Positions 63,953 through 64,000 of a DNA stretch of 64,000 nucleotides are shown here, piece after piece; within the stretch, counting starts at the first letter, position 1, and every line of letters starts with the position of its first letter. Position numbers and translations under genes: made by a program. This DNA comes from Clostridium sp. (GTDB lineage Bacteria > Bacillota > Clostridia > Clostridiales > Clostridiaceae). Under the pieces are notes generated by a model that was not told the origin of the DNA, did no database searches, and saw nothing but the letters and a program-made list of their open reading frames with translations. The stretch is taken from the NCBI GenBank assembly GCA_022773025.1, contig JALEZF010000022.1, forward strand, positions 60,327 through 124,326, in the 5' to 3' direction.

Positions 63953-64000
63953 TTATTTCTTTTCTTTAACTTTTATGCTTTTAGGGATCTTAGGAGACCA
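63953..64000 (-). CDS. C-terminal end of an unidentified gene
   Basis: On the reverse strand the last 48 bases read WSPKIPKSIKVKEKK and stop. The lysine-rich end and the terminator immediately after it suggest a real gene cut by the window edge. Too short to name. Confidence 0.35.
   Translation of the reverse strand, partial: WSPKIPKSIKVKEKK

Noticed and set aside
1-64000. CRISPR arrays, tRNA or rRNA genes, complete insertion sequences
   Set aside because: No regularly spaced repeats, cloverleaf genes, rRNA segments or transposase frames were seen.

Overview
The window is AT-rich DNA from a Gram-positive anaerobe, very probably a Clostridium (cluster I / sensu stricto). The signs are strong AGGAGG-type ribosome sites, a phosphotransbutyrylase/butyrate kinase pair, a ferredoxin-type (pyridine-nucleotide-free) thioredoxin reductase, T-box leaders on two aminoacyl-tRNA synthetase genes, a glmS ribozyme, an L-cysteine desulfidase under sigma-54 control and a spore-type cell-wall hydrolase. 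Almost all genes are chromosomal housekeeping or accessory metabolism. I saw no rRNA, tRNA, CRISPR array, intact insertion sequence or prophage.

Layout. 0-3.4 kb: end of an isoaspartyl dipeptidase, trxA plus reductase behind a CsoR/CstR-like palindrome, a SleB-type hydrolase, and an unknown anchored protein. 3.5-9.6 kb: c-di-AMP synthase cdaA with its regulator cdaR, a FAD dehydrogenase, a self-contained small-RNA candidate, and ptb-buk. 9.6-16 kb: accessory patch with a frameshifted lipoprotein, an AIM24 protein, a stand-alone ATP-cone, a glutamate racemase, two unrelated zinc-peptidase-like proteins (one paired with an excisionase-type HTH protein), and an acetamidase relic. 16-21 kb: ABC exporter and T-box/thrS. 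21-27.4 kb: yhbD-like regulator, two bactofilin-like proteins, a DUF2089 regulator, two related small proteins and an ABC-2 exporter, which looks like an envelope module. 27.5-31.6 kb: glmM, glmS ribozyme, glmS and a 52-residue ORF. 31.6-38.2 kb: an ABC-ATPase fragment and oppABCDF. 38.2-43.1 kb: small membrane protein, DUF2804 protein, alanyl-tRNA editing protein, a 5'-truncated nucleoside transporter and a methyltransferase. 43.1-46.4 kb: MBL-fold hydrolase, then ddl overlapping a MocR-type regulator. 46.5-52.3 kb: sigma-54 activator, three repeated upstream elements, a textbook -24/-12 promoter, cysteine desulfidase, alpha-L-fucosidase and dinB. 52.3-58.2 kb: a 1253-residue M14-type peptidase with a two-gene DUF969/DUF979 transporter. 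58.2-60.7 kb: a decayed patch with a metallophosphoesterase fused to the tail of an acetyltransferase, an orphan PotD lipoprotein and a broken GNAT gene. 60.8-63.8 kb: ribonuclease Z and T-box/gltX. The last 50 bases carry the tail of a reverse-strand gene.

How genes work together. Peptide handling recurs (isoaspartyl dipeptidase, Opp importer, large M14 peptidase beside a putative 5-oxoproline-type transporter), in keeping with an amino-acid-using anaerobe. Cell-wall precursor supply is also well represented: CdaA/CdaR, GlmM, GlmS, MurI, Ddl with its likely MocR regulator, and the bactofilin/ABC module. Sulfur and redox control appear in the TrxA/FFTR operon and the cysteine desulfidase locus. 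The least-described systems are the M14-DUF969-DUF979 operon, the HTH/zinc-peptidase pair, the yhb-DUF2089-ABC cluster and the small RNA before ptb. Gene damage is concentrated in a few places: 9.6-10.2, 13.9-14.1, 31.7-31.9, 41.2 and 58.3-60.6 kb.
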